DNA of 50,728 nt from an uncultured Bacteroidales bacterium (GTDB lineage: Bacteria; Bacteroidota; Bacteroidia; Bacteroidales; Bacteroidaceae), in assembly GCA_902798685.1 (NCBI GenBank), contig CADBXO010000012.1, positions 1 to 50,728 on the forward strand. The letters run 5' to 3'. Made by a program: the position numbers and the translations under genes. This document shows, one piece after another, positions 33,685 through 41,518 of this stretch. Position 1 is the stretch's first letter. Each line of letters starts with the position of its first letter. The notes beneath the pieces are model-generated. The model did not search any database, had not been told where the DNA came from, and saw nothing but the letters and a program-made list of their open reading frames with translations.

Positions 33685-34884
33685 TTACTTAGTGAGAGCA
33701 AGAGTGTCTTGAGCAATCATCAGTTCCTCATCGGTAGGCAGTACGACTACCTTGACCTTTGAGTCGGGAGTTGAAATGATTCCGTCTTTGCCGAACATGA
33801 TCTTGGCGTTCTGCTCCTTGTCGAGCTTGATGCCCAGGAACTCCATGTTCTCGCAAACGGCCTCACGAACCTCGTGACGGTTCTCACCTACGCCGCCGGT
33901 GAATACGACTACGTCAACGCCACCCATTGCAGCAGCAAAGGCGCCGATGTATTTCTTGATGCGGTAAGCGTACATCTTCTTGGCCAGTGCAGCGCGCTCG
34001 TTGCCGGCCTCCATTGAAGCGGTAACCTCACGCATATCGCTTGAAGCACCTGAAATGCCCAGCAGACCTGACTTCTTGTTCAGAAGGTTTGACATGCCGG
34101 TGCTGTCCAGTCCCTCTTTCTCCATGAGGAAGGTTACTGCGCCTGCATCGATGTCACCGCTGCGTGTTCCCATCATGATGCCCTCCAGAGGAGTGAGACC
34201 CATGGTGGTGTCAACGCTCTTGCCGTCCTTTACTGCGGTGATTGAACCGCCGTTTCCGATGTGGCAGGTGATTATCTTTGAACCCTCGGGCTTGATGCCA
34301 AGATACTTGCATATCTCGCCTGATACAAAGCGGTGTGATGTTCCGTGGAACCCGTAACGGCGAACGCCATACTTCTGATACAGCTCGTAGGGAATTGCAT
34401 AGAGGTATGCGTAGTCGGGCATGGTCTGATGGAATGCGGTGTCAAATACACCAACCTGCGGAACGTTGGGAAGGAGCTCGCTTACTGCGTTTACACCCTT
34501 CAGGTTTGCGGGGTTGTGCAGGGGAGCCAGATCATTGCAGGCTGCGAATGCCTCCAGAACCTCGGGGGTAAGGATGACGCTCTTGTTGAACTTCTCACCT
34601 CCGTGTACCATGCGGTGACCTACAGCGTTGATCTCATCCAGAGACTTGATTACGCCGTACTGGCTGCCGGTAAGTACCTCGAATATGAACTTTACACCTA
34701 CTGTGTGCTCGGGGATCTCCTTCTCAATGATAACCTTCTCGCCGTTAGTATCGGTGAGTTTGAGGAAAGAACCCTTCATGCCTATCTTCTCAATTCCGCC
34801 CTGTGCAATGACATCGTTCTTATCCATGTCAAACAGCTTGTACTTGATTGACGAGCTGCCGCAGTTCAGTACCAGTATCTTCAT
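33685..34884 (-). CDS. ackA: Acetate kinase
   Basis: Converts acetyl phosphate and ADP to acetate and ATP, the energy-yielding end of fermentation. The 399 residues contain LVLNCGSSSIKYKLFD (4-19), GHRMVHGGEKF, FDTAFHQTMP (catalytic Asp), YGFHGTSHRFV, FTGGVGENRHEVR and the C-terminal PTDEELMIAQDT. It follows pta by six bases on the same strand. Confidence 0.97.
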   Translation of the reverse strand: MKILVLNCGSSSIKYKLFDMDKNDVIAQGGIEKIGMKGSFLKLTDTNGEKVIIEKEIPEHTVGVKFIFEVLTGSQYGVIKSLDEINAVGHRMVHGGEKFNKSVILTPEVLEAFAACNDLAPLHNPANLKGVNAVSELLPNVPQVGVFDTAFHQTMPDYAYLYAIPYELYQKYGVRRYGFHGTSHRFVSGEICKYLGIKPEGSKIITCHIGNGGSITAVKDGKSVDTTMGLTPLEGIMMGTRSGDIDAGAVTFLMEKEGLDSTGMSNLLNKKSGLLGISGASSDMREVTASMEAGNERAALAKKMYAYRIKKYIGAFAAAMGGVDVVVFTGGVGENRHEVREAVCENMEFLGIKLDKEQNAKIMFGKDGIISTPDSKVKVVVLPTDEELMIAQDTLALTK

Positions 34885-34890
34885 CTTATG

Positions 34891-35904
34891 TTATGCTTTT
34901 TTTGCTGCCATTGCCTGGTTTGAGGTAACGGCGATCATTTTATAAACGTCATCAACTGAGCAGCCGCGTGACAGATCGTTCACGGGACGTGCTATACCCT
35001 GAAGGATAGGGCCGATGGCCTCGGCGTTACCAATGCGCTGTACCAGCTTGTATGCGATGTTGCCTACCTCCAGATTGGGGAATACAAGTACGTTTGCCTT
35101 ACCTGCAATCTCTGAACCCGGAGCCTTGCTTGCACCTACTGAAGGTACTATGGCGGCATCGGCCTGGAGCTCACCGTCAATCTTGAGGTCAGGAGCCAGC
35201 TCCTTGGCCTTCTGCAGAGCGGTGGTAACCTTGTCTACGACCTCGTGCTTGGCTGAACCCTTGGTTGAGAAGCTGAGCATTGCAACGCGGGGCTCGGCGA
35301 ATCCTGCAACTGCGGTCGCTGTGCCTGCTGATGCAACTGCAATCTGTGCCAGCTGGTCTGCATCGGGAACCGGAGTAACCGCGCAATCGGCAAATACCAT
35401 GATGCCGTTCTCGCCGTACTGCGGGGTCTTGGTTATCATGATGAACGCACCTGATACAACTGAGATACCGGGAGCGGTCTTGATTATCTGGAGTGCGGGA
35501 CGGAGCACGTTGCCTGTGGTGTTGCGTGCGCCTGCAAGCTGACCGTCAGCATCGCCGTTCTTGATGATGAGGCAACCCAGGTAGAGGGGATCAAGTACCT
35601 TCTTCTGTGCCTCTTCGATGGTCATGCCCTTGTTCTTGCGCAGCTCGAACAGCAGGTTTGCATAGAAATCCTTCTTGGGGTTGTTCTCCGGGTCGATGAT
35701 AGTGGCCTTTGAGATGTTCTTAAGACCCCACTGTGAAGCGAGTCCTTCAATCTCTGATTTGTTACCCAGGATGATAAGGTCTGCCACACCGTCGGCAAGA
35801 ACCCTGTCGGCTGCCTTAAGAGTACGTTCCTCAGTACCCTCCGGCAACACAATGCGCTGCTTGTTCTCCTTAGCACGCGCAATAATCTGCTCCATTAATT
35901 CCAT
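34891..35904 (-). CDS. pta: Phosphate acetyltransferase
   Basis: Makes acetyl phosphate from acetyl-CoA. The 337-residue protein is the short single-domain form with RIVLPEGTEERTLKAA, GCLIIKNGDADGQLAGARNTTGNVLRPALQ and NDLSRGCSVDDVYKM at the C-terminus. It lacks the N-terminal regulatory domains of the E. coli enzyme. First gene of the pta-ackA pair. Confidence 0.97.
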   Translation of the reverse strand: MELMEQIIARAKENKQRIVLPEGTEERTLKAADRVLADGVADLIILGNKSEIEGLASQWGLKNISKATIIDPENNPKKDFYANLLFELRKNKGMTIEEAQKKVLDPLYLGCLIIKNGDADGQLAGARNTTGNVLRPALQIIKTAPGISVVSGAFIMITKTPQYGENGIMVFADCAVTPVPDADQLAQIAVASAGTATAVAGFAEPRVAMLSFSTKGSAKHEVVDKVTTALQKAKELAPDLKIDGELQADAAIVPSVGASKAPGSEIAGKANVLVFPNLEVGNIAYKLVQRIGNAEAIGPILQGIARPVNDLSRGCSVDDVYKMIAVTSNQAMAAKKA

Positions 35905-35947
35905 ATATAATTGCTTAAATTGTAAACTCCACTTAGCAAAAGCACCG

Positions 35948-35955
35948 CAAAATTA
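35948..35955 (-). promoter_or_regulatory. -7 box before pta
   Basis: TAATTTTG on the minus strand (35955 to 35948), about 44 bases upstream of the pta start. No TTTG at the expected -33 distance. Confidence 0.5.
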
Positions 35956-36004
35956 CACTTTTTCCCGTAACCCCCACCTTAAATTATAATAAAAGAAATG
36001 TATT

Positions 36005-36030
36005 CCCGGCCCCGGCCCAACCCGGGCCCC
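36005..36030 (-). other. G-quadruplex-like tract upstream of pta
   Basis: Minus strand carries five runs of three or four G (complement of C at 36027-36030, 36021-36023, 36016-36018, 36010-36013, 36005-36007) with loops of 2-3 bases. A GC hairpin (GGCCC/GGGCC, 36014-36028) competes with it. Very GC-rich against AT-rich flanks. Confidence 0.4.
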
Positions 36031-36036
36031 ACCACG

Positions 36037-36067
36037 AAAAAAGGAGGCCGTTTGGACCTCCTTTTTT
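36037..36067. terminator. Terminator after the tRNA
   Basis: AAAAAAGGAGG (36037-36047) pairs with CCTCCTTTTTT (36057-36067), 9-base loop. Works on the minus strand right after the tRNA, which ends three bases before it. Confidence 0.85.
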
Positions 36068-36069
36068 TG

Positions 36070-36143
36070 TAGCGGGACCCGGGATTGAACCGGGGACCTC
36101 ATGATTATGAATCATGCGCTCTAACCAGCTGAGCTATCCCGCC
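36070..36143 (-). tRNA. tRNA-Met (CAU anticodon)
   Basis: A 74-base cloverleaf on the minus strand. The acceptor stem is GGCGGGA/TCCCGCT with a G-U first pair. The D arm is AGCTCAGCTGGTTAGAGCG, the anticodon stem-loop is CATGA-TTCATAA-TCATG and the T arm contains GGTTCAATCC. The anticodon complement lies at 36107-36109. CCA is not encoded. It is not initiator tRNA (no mismatch at 1-72, no three G-C pairs in the anticodon stem). An elongator Met tRNA is most likely; the lysidine-modified tRNA-Ile2 (CAU) is the alternative. Confidence 0.85.
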
Positions 36144-36162
36144 ATCGCTCGATAAGCGGGTG

Positions 36163-36194
36163 CAAAGGTAATGCCGTTTTTTGATACCTGCAAC
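36163..36194 (-). promoter_or_regulatory. tRNA promoter
   Basis: Minus strand: GTTG (36194 to 36191), 20-nt spacer, TACCTTTG (36170 to 36163). The -33 box has one change; the -7 box is perfect. Confidence 0.6.
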
Positions 36195-36236
36195 TTTTTA
36201 ACTCCATATTTTTGTTATAAAAATGTCCCCCATACA

Positions 36237-36268
36237 TTTGGAAATTAAAAGATTTTAATATTTCTTTG
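36237..36268 (+). promoter_or_regulatory. Promoter of the START-like gene
   Basis: TTTG (36237-36240), 20-nt spacer, TTTCTTTG (36261-36268), a one-base variant of TAnnTTTG; start codon 27 bases further on. Confidence 0.5.
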
Positions 36269-36294
36269 CAATTAGAACATGAGAGTTTAATGCT

Positions 36295-36696
36295 ATGGCT
36301 ACAGATAAAAACATACCGGCTAAAACGAAAGTCGTACTGGAATATGGACTAAGCACACAGTCTGTACCGATGATATGGGAGGCTATATCTACAGCTCCGG
36401 GACTTACATCATGGTTTGCCGATGATGTACGCACAGATGGCAAGACCTTCAGTTTCATTTGGGGTAAGCATGAATCACGTGAGGCGGAACTGATTAACTG
36501 TCGCCAGAACACTTATGTCCGTTTTCACTGGATGGATGACGAGCCGGGAATATACTTTGAAATGCGAATTCTTAAAAACGATCTGACATCCAACTATTCA
36601 CTTGAAATAATCGACTTTGCAGATTCAGATGCAGAGGAGGATGTACGCAGCCTCTGGGATACCTCAATCGAGGCTCTTCACCGTTGCGGCCTGTAA
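36295..36696 (+). CDS. START-like (SRPBCC-fold) domain protein
   Basis: A 133-residue cytoplasmic protein of the Bacteroidetes START-like family, related to AHSA1/Bet v 1 folds. It has VVLEYGLSTQSVPMIWEAISTAPGLTSWFADDV in the first 45 residues, a strand-rich middle and the long C-terminal helix (EEDVRSLWDTSIEALHRCG). Such folds bind hydrophobic ligands or chaperone clients; no specific role is known for this subgroup. Single gene ahead of the LptF/G permease, which has its own promoter. Confidence 0.8.
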   Translation: MATDKNIPAKTKVVLEYGLSTQSVPMIWEAISTAPGLTSWFADDVRTDGKTFSFIWGKHESREAELINCRQNTYVRFHWMDDEPGIYFEMRILKNDLTSNYSLEIIDFADSDAEEDVRSLWDTSIEALHRCGL

Positions 36697-36741
36697 ATCC
36701 TGAAATATTCCTAACGGGTCATATTACATGCGTTTTTTTCC

Positions 36742-36749
36742 TACCTTTG
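36742..36749 (+). promoter_or_regulatory. -7 box before the LptF/G gene
   Basis: TACCTTTG, 25 bases before ATG 36775; its position excludes the TTG at 36754 as a sensible start. No clear -33 box. Confidence 0.55.
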
Positions 36750-36774
36750 CAAGTTGGAAAAATTTGCATCTCAT

Positions 36775-38664
36775 ATGAGACCGAAAAGACTGGATATCTT
36801 TATTCTTAAAAGCTTTCTGCTGCTCTTTGTGGCGGCGTTTGCTATCTGTCTTTTCGTGCTCCTCATGAATGTGGTCTGGCGTTATGCCGAGGACCTTGTA
36901 GGCAAGGGTCTCGACTTTGTGACGCTGGCAAGTTTCTTCTGGGAGTTTGCGCTGACGCTGGTGCCTCAGGCATTGCCGTTGGCCGTCCTCATGGCATCGC
37001 TCATTACGTTCGGAAACTTTGGCGAACGTCTGGAACTGCTGGCCATGAAGACATCGGGTATTCCGCTGCTCAGAATCATGCGTCCCGTCATGATTTTCAG
37101 CGTATTGCTGGCGGGCTTGTCATTCTACTTCCAGAACGTGACGGTACCGCGTGCGGCCAAGAACCTGTATGCGCTGATATTCTCCATAAATGAGAAGAAT
37201 CCGGAACTGGATATACCTGAAGGTGTCTTCTATACCCAGATCCAGGGATTCAACATGTATGTAAAGCATAAGGATTTCAGTACCGGCGCCCTGTATGATG
37301 TGACAATCTACGATCATCGTGACGGTTATGAGAATCTGAGCGTGATTGTATCGGACTCCGCATATATGGAGACCACGGCCGATAAGCAGCATCTCTACCT
37401 GCATCTGTTCAGCGGTGAGCAGTTCTGTCAGGAGAAAGATATAGACAGCAAGGGTAAGCCTTACCGTCGTGAGGGATTCCGCGAGAAGCATATCCTTCTG
37501 GAGTTCAATTCAGATATGAAGGAGGCTCCCGACGGGTTGGTGAGCTCGCAGGCCATGAGTAAGAACATGAACGAGATCAAGCATACCATTGACTCCCTGT
37601 CCGGCAATCAGGACAGTGTGGGACGTGGCAATATGGCCGAGTTCAAGGTTACTGCGCTTGCTACATACCGTATGCAGAAGGCTGATTCGGTTGCATTTGA
37701 GAATCTCAAATCCAAGATTATCAATGCAGACAGCGTTTTTGCGGTTTCCAGCCGTAATCAGCAGGTTGACATAAGGAGTGATATGCGCTCCAAGATACAG
37801 ACACAGGCTGGTGATCTGGCTATCAAAAGCTCCAATATGTACTATGGTGACAAGACCATACGCCGCCACTGGATAGAATGGATGAAAAAGATAACCAACT
37901 CGCTGTCAATCCTCATCTTCTTCTTTATAGGCGCACCTCTGGGTGCGATAATCAGGAAGGGTGGTCTGGGTATTCCTGTGATAGTGTCGGTGTTGACCTT
38001 CATCCTGTTCTATATCACTTCGGTTTCGGGTGATAAGATGTACCGCGAGGGCGAATGGAGTATAGTGGGTACGTGGTTCAGCGTGATGGTGCTCACACCG
38101 TTGAGCGTATTCTTGACGGTCAAGGCCAACGGAGACTCCACTCTGTTCCAGTGGGATGTGGTAATGGAGTTCTTCAGATACTGGTTCGGAACAAAGGTGA
38201 ACCGTAACATCGTCCGCAAGGATGTTGTCATCGATGATCCGGACAGGACCAAGTGTCTGGCATCATTGAAAGATATCAGGCGTATGAGTGTGGAGCTTGA
38301 ACAGTCGGCTCTGCTCAATACTGTTCCCAACTATCGCAACCTGTTCTTCGGCAGCGTGGATTCAACCGAGATGACAGAACTGAGTGCGGAGTTGGAGAGT
38401 CTGGTAACGGAACTTGGCAACAGCCGTGACCGCGTTGAGCTTGACATGCTTAACGGATTCCCGCTGCTGCAGAGCCACGGAGTTCAGCCTCCGTTTGAGA
38501 AGGTGTGGGCCGATAGGCTGGTGGGCATAGTCTTCCCGCTCGGATTGCTTTTCGAACTCAGGGCATGGCTCTTTACACGTAAGCTTAAACGTCAGATGCA
38601 GAAGACGTCACAGACGGCTGAGAATCTGATTGAATATATGACAAACAACAAACAATCTAAATAA
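36775..38664 (+). CDS. LptF/LptG-family LPS export permease
   Basis: Inner-membrane part of the LptB2FG transporter that lifts lipopolysaccharide toward the outer membrane. From ATG 36775 the product is 629 residues. Three N-terminal helices (about 9-35, 48-85, 100-120) precede a long periplasmic beta-rich region (about 120-360, with an extra helical insert near 260-330). Two or three C-terminal helices follow (about 375-430, 440-465). A ~160-residue extension with another hydrophobic stretch (LVGIVFPLGLLFELRAWLF) ends the protein. Classic LptF/G are about 360 residues. F or G cannot be told apart here. It ends exactly where the aminotransferase gene starts. Confidence 0.85.
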   Translation: MRPKRLDIFILKSFLLLFVAAFAICLFVLLMNVVWRYAEDLVGKGLDFVTLASFFWEFALTLVPQALPLAVLMASLITFGNFGERLELLAMKTSGIPLLRIMRPVMIFSVLLAGLSFYFQNVTVPRAAKNLYALIFSINEKNPELDIPEGVFYTQIQGFNMYVKHKDFSTGALYDVTIYDHRDGYENLSVIVSDSAYMETTADKQHLYLHLFSGEQFCQEKDIDSKGKPYRREGFREKHILLEFNSDMKEAPDGLVSSQAMSKNMNEIKHTIDSLSGNQDSVGRGNMAEFKVTALATYRMQKADSVAFENLKSKIINADSVFAVSSRNQQVDIRSDMRSKIQTQAGDLAIKSSNMYYGDKTIRRHWIEWMKKITNSLSILIFFFIGAPLGAIIRKGGLGIPVIVSVLTFILFYITSVSGDKMYREGEWSIVGTWFSVMVLTPLSVFLTVKANGDSTLFQWDVVMEFFRYWFGTKVNRNIVRKDVVIDDPDRTKCLASLKDIRRMSVELEQSALLNTVPNYRNLFFGSVDSTEMTELSAELESLVTELGNSRDRVELDMLNGFPLLQSHGVQPPFEKVWADRLVGIVFPLGLLFELRAWLFTRKLKRQMQKTSQTAENLIEYMTNNKQSK

Positions 38665-39855
38665 ATGGCACAGATTTCAGATCGAGTCAACAGACTCGCA
38701 GCATCGGCCACTTTCGCCATGCTGCAAAAGAGTAATGAACTGTCGGCACAGGGTGTCGATGTGGTAAACATGAGTGTGGGCGAGCCCGACTTCAATACAC
38801 CTGATTACGTCAAGAAGGCTGCTGTTGAGGCTGTAGAGCAGAACTACTCAAAGTATTCTCCCGTTCCGGGTTACATGTGGCTCCGCAAGGCCTGCGCTGA
38901 CAAGCTCAAGCGTGAGAACGGTCTTGACTATGCTCCCGCCGAGATTCTTGTTTCCACCGGTGCCAAGCAGTCTCTCTGCAACGTCATCATGGCTATCATC
39001 AATCCGGGTGACGAGGTGCTTCTGCCTTCACCCTGCTGGGTAAGCTATCCCGAGATGGTTAAGCTGGCCGGCGGTGTTCCCGTTGTAATCAAGGCCGGTA
39101 TTGACCAGGACTTCAAGGTTACAGCCGCTCAGGTTGAGGCAGCCATCACTCCCAAGACCAAGGCTATCATGATCTGCTCACCTTCAAACCCCACCGGTTC
39201 TGTATATACAAAGGAGGAGCTTGAGTCAATCGCCAAGGTTCTTAACAAGTATCCCGATGTATTCATCGTATCTGATGAGATTTACGAGCACATCAACTTC
39301 ATCGGCGGTCACCAGAGCCTTGCCCAGTTCGTTGACAAGGATCGTATCGCTGTCATCAACGGCGTTTCCAAGGCTTACGCAATGACCGGATGGCGTATCG
39401 GCTTCATGGCCGGTCCGGAGTGGCTTGTAAAGGCTTGCAACAAGCTGCAGGGTCAGTATACCAGCGGCACTTGCTCAGTTGCCCAGAAGGCAGCTCAGGT
39501 TGCTTTTGACGGTCCGCAGGATGATGTTGAGAAGATGCGTCAGGTATTCCAGAAGCGTCGTGACCTGATCGTTTCTCTTGCCAAGGAGATTCCCGGCTTT
39601 GAGGTTAACAATCCTCAGGGTGCTTTCTATCTCTTCCCCAAGTGTGATTCATACTTCGGCAAGCGTTACGGTGACAAGGTGATTAACAGCGCCGAGGATC
39701 TGGCCATGTACCTGCTTGAGGTCGGTCATGTAGCAACCGTAGGCGGTACCGCATTCGGTTCACCTGAGTGCATCCGTTTCAGCTATGCTACCAGCGAGGA
39801 TAAGATCGTTGAGGCTTTCCGTCGCGTTAAGGAGGCACTTGCCGCTCTCAAGTAA
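38665..39855 (+). CDS. PLP-dependent class I aminotransferase, aspartate type
   Basis: A 396-residue fold-type I aminotransferase. The PLP lysine is in VSKAYAMTGWRIGFMAGP; other blocks are SVGEPDFNTPDYVKKA, STGAKQSLCN, CSPSNPTGSVYTKEEL and VSDEIYEHINF. The AspB-type subgroup mostly acts on aspartate, sometimes aromatic acids or prephenate; substrate is inferred only. Start codon immediately follows the LptF/G stop, so co-transcription is likely. A strong hairpin follows. Confidence 0.92.
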   Translation: MAQISDRVNRLAASATFAMLQKSNELSAQGVDVVNMSVGEPDFNTPDYVKKAAVEAVEQNYSKYSPVPGYMWLRKACADKLKRENGLDYAPAEILVSTGAKQSLCNVIMAIINPGDEVLLPSPCWVSYPEMVKLAGGVPVVIKAGIDQDFKVTAAQVEAAITPKTKAIMICSPSNPTGSVYTKEELESIAKVLNKYPDVFIVSDEIYEHINFIGGHQSLAQFVDKDRIAVINGVSKAYAMTGWRIGFMAGPEWLVKACNKLQGQYTSGTCSVAQKAAQVAFDGPQDDVEKMRQVFQKRRDLIVSLAKEIPGFEVNNPQGAFYLFPKCDSYFGKRYGDKVINSAEDLAMYLLEVGHVATVGGTAFGSPECIRFSYATSEDKIVEAFRRVKEALAALK

Positions 39856-39873
39856 ATCGGGAGGCATACAATA

Positions 39874-39906
39874 AAAGAGAGGGTTCCAAATAGGGACCCT
39901 CTCTTT
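39874..39906. terminator. Bidirectional terminator, aminotransferase / ferredoxin
   Basis: AAAGAGAGGGT (39874-39884) pairs with ACCCTCTCTTT (39896-39906), extended by three weaker pairs. Sits between converging genes. Confidence 0.88.
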
Positions 39907-39925
39907 ATTTCTTTTACCAGCGGAA

Positions 39926-40096
39926 TTATTCTCCCGGGTGGATAGCCTCTGAAGGGCAGACACCGGCGCAAGTGCCGCAGTCTACGCAGAGATCGGGGTT
40001 GATTGAATACTTATCGCCCTCTGAGATAGCCTCTGACGGGCACTCATCGATGCAAGTTCCGCAAGCGATGCAGTCGTCACCAATTACGTATGCCAT
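39926..40096 (-). CDS. 2x[4Fe-4S] ferredoxin
   Basis: A 56-residue bacterial-type ferredoxin with two complete cluster motifs, CIACGTCIDECP (about 9-20) and CVDCGTCAGVCP (about 38-49), and normal spacing. It carries low-potential electrons, for example from pyruvate:ferredoxin oxidoreductase. The start is MAYVIGDDC at 40096; longer frames read through the promoter leader. Single-gene unit with its own promoter and terminator. Confidence 0.95.
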   Translation of the reverse strand: MAYVIGDDCIACGTCIDECPSEAISEGDKYSINPDLCVDCGTCAGVCPSEAIHPGE

Positions 40097-40127
40097 AGTT
40101 GTCTTATGTTTTAAGGTTTTTGTGGCG

Positions 40128-40159
40128 CAAAAATACACACTTTTGAGTACTTCACCAAA
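40128..40159 (-). promoter_or_regulatory. Ferredoxin promoter
   Basis: Minus strand: TTTG (40159 to 40156), 20-nt spacer, TATTTTTG (40135 to 40128). Full consensus, leader about 28 nt. Confidence 0.78.
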
Positions 40160-40209
40160 TGGGTTGACGAAAATTACAATAAGTGCGACTTTTAATCGTT
40201 TTTATAGGG

Positions 40210-40956
40210 ATGACAAAAAACCGTGATACATTTTGGGCGGTAATCATGCTGGCCCTGGTTCTGCTTGCACCCATAACGGGCGCAGGCCGTCTTTGTGCTC
40301 AGGAGCGCAAGATCCAGAACCGTCCCTTCCTTGATGACAGAGTCTGGCATTACGGTTTTCTGGTGGGTATCAACATACAGGATCTGAGGCTGGCCAATAA
40401 CGGAACTGCTTATGTCAATGAGAACCACGGCGTCGAGTATTGGTATGCCGATGTCCCCGAATACACCCCCGGTTTCAGCGTGGGCGTGCTGGGCGAGCTC
40501 AAAGCTAATGACTGGTTATCGGTCAGGATTATTCCCACAATGCATTTCGGTGACAAGAAAGTGGTGTTCAAGGAGCAGCGTAGCGGTAAGGTGGCGGAGC
40601 AGTATATCAAGTCTACCTATTTATCAGTACCGTTCGACCTTAAGATAAGTGCCGCCCGTTTCAATAACTATAGGCCTTATGTGATTACCGGACTGGCACC
40701 TACAGTCGATCTTACAGTCAAGAAAGGCAAGGAACTGCTGGTTAAGAAAACGGACGTGATGTTTGAGGTGGGTATGGGAGTTGACCTCTACTATCCGTTC
40801 TTCAAGATGATACCTGAGCTTAAGTTCTGTTTCGGACTTAACAATATTCTCGATAATAACCGAACGGACCTCAAGGATGCTTCATTGCTCAGGTATTGCA
40901 ATGGTCTTGACAAGGTCCAGAACAGCATGATAGTGCTGACTCTCTATTTTGAGTGA
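40210..40956 (+). CDS. porT: PorT-like outer-membrane beta-barrel protein
   Basis: A 248-residue protein with a signal peptide (about 1-31, ending RLCAQE) and an eight-strand-barrel pattern: WHYGFLVGINIQDL, TPGFSVGVLGELKANDWLSVRIIPTMHFGDKKVVF, YLSVPFDLKIS, a Pro-Tyr turn and a terminal strand ending TLYFE. This matches PorT, which is needed for type IX secretion in Porphyromonas, although PorT-family barrels are broad. I use ATG 40210; a GTG at 40183 would add nine residues. Together with sprA it indicates T9SS in this organism. Confidence 0.78.
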   Translation: MTKNRDTFWAVIMLALVLLAPITGAGRLCAQERKIQNRPFLDDRVWHYGFLVGINIQDLRLANNGTAYVNENHGVEYWYADVPEYTPGFSVGVLGELKANDWLSVRIIPTMHFGDKKVVFKEQRSGKVAEQYIKSTYLSVPFDLKISAARFNNYRPYVITGLAPTVDLTVKKGKELLVKKTDVMFEVGMGVDLYYPFFKMIPELKFCFGLNNILDNNRTDLKDASLLRYCNGLDKVQNSMIVLTLYFE

Positions 40957-40963
40957 ATTTTAT

Positions 40964-40995
40964 TTTGCTCAAATAAATAAAAGATAGTATCTTTG
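40964..40995 (+). promoter_or_regulatory. rplS promoter
   Basis: TTTG (40964-40967), 20-nt spacer, TATCTTTG (40988-40995). Full consensus; leader about 80 nt. Confidence 0.75.
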
Positions 40996-41007
40996 CGCCG
41001 CTTTATG

Positions 41008-41065
41008 CGATCGCTGTCAAGGAAGAGTAACTTGGTATGTCGCTCTAGCGTATGACAAACTTGAA
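41008..41065 (+). promoter_or_regulatory. Possible structured L19 mRNA leader
   Basis: Within the long rplS leader, an outer GCGA (about 41009-41012) can pair with TCGC near 41041. Inside it TGTCAAG pairs with CTTGGTA (7 bp with G-U pairs) around a 9-base loop. Long structured leaders are typical of self-regulated ribosomal protein genes. Hand-folded only. Confidence 0.35.
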
Positions 41066-41078
41066 AATTTCCAGAACA

Positions 41079-41438
41079 ATGGATTTAATCAAAATTGCAG
41101 AACAGGCATTTGCTACCGGTAATGAGGGTAAGTTCCCTGCATTCAAGTCAGGTGACACCGTAACTGTAGCATACCGTATCGTTGAGGGTAACAAGGAGCG
41201 TATCCAGCTCTATCGTGGTGTGGTTATCAAGATCAGCGGACATGGTGACAACCGTCGTTTCACCGTTCGTAAGATGTCAGGTACCGTAGGTGTAGAGCGT
41301 ATATTCCCCATCAGCTCACCGGCTATTGACAGCATTGAGGTGAACAAGGTTGGTAAGGTACGTCGTGCCAAGCTGTACTACCTGCGTAATCTCACAGGTA
41401 AGAAGGCCCGTATCCGCGAGAAGAGAGCAAACGCCTGA
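41079..41438 (+). CDS. rplS: 50S ribosomal protein L19
   Basis: A 119-residue L19 with [46 protein letters not shown] and the C-terminal [21 protein letters not shown]. The start MDLIKIAEQ at 41079 fits the family; the frame extended to 41052 adds nine residues not seen in L19. Single gene with its own promoter and terminator. Confidence 0.96.
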   Translation: MDLIKIAEQAFATGNEGKFPAFKSGDTVTVAYRIVEGNKERIQLYRGVVIKISGHGDNRRFTVRKMSGTVGVERIFPISSPAIDSIEVNKVGKVRRAKLYYLRNLTGKKARIREKRANA

Positions 41439-41460
41439 TTCCGGGATATCAAAACAAAGG

Positions 41461-41490
41461 ACGGCAGCCAAACGGTTGCCGTTCTTTTTT
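41461..41490 (+). terminator. rplS terminator
   Basis: ACGGCAGCC, 4-base loop, GGTTGCCGT, then CTTTTTT. Strong intrinsic terminator overlapping the next promoter region. Confidence 0.88.
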
Positions 41491-41492
41491 AT

Positions 41493-41500
41493 TACCTTTG
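41493..41500 (+). promoter_or_regulatory. -7 box before the Wzi-like gene
   Basis: TACCTTTG, 18 bases before ATG 41519; no clear -33 box. Confidence 0.5.
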
Positions 41501-41518
41501 CCTCATCATCTCTTAAGC

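Noticed and set aside
36070-36143. Initiator tRNA-fMet
   Set aside because: The first acceptor pair is G-U rather than a C-A mismatch and the anticodon stem lacks the three consecutive G-C pairs.
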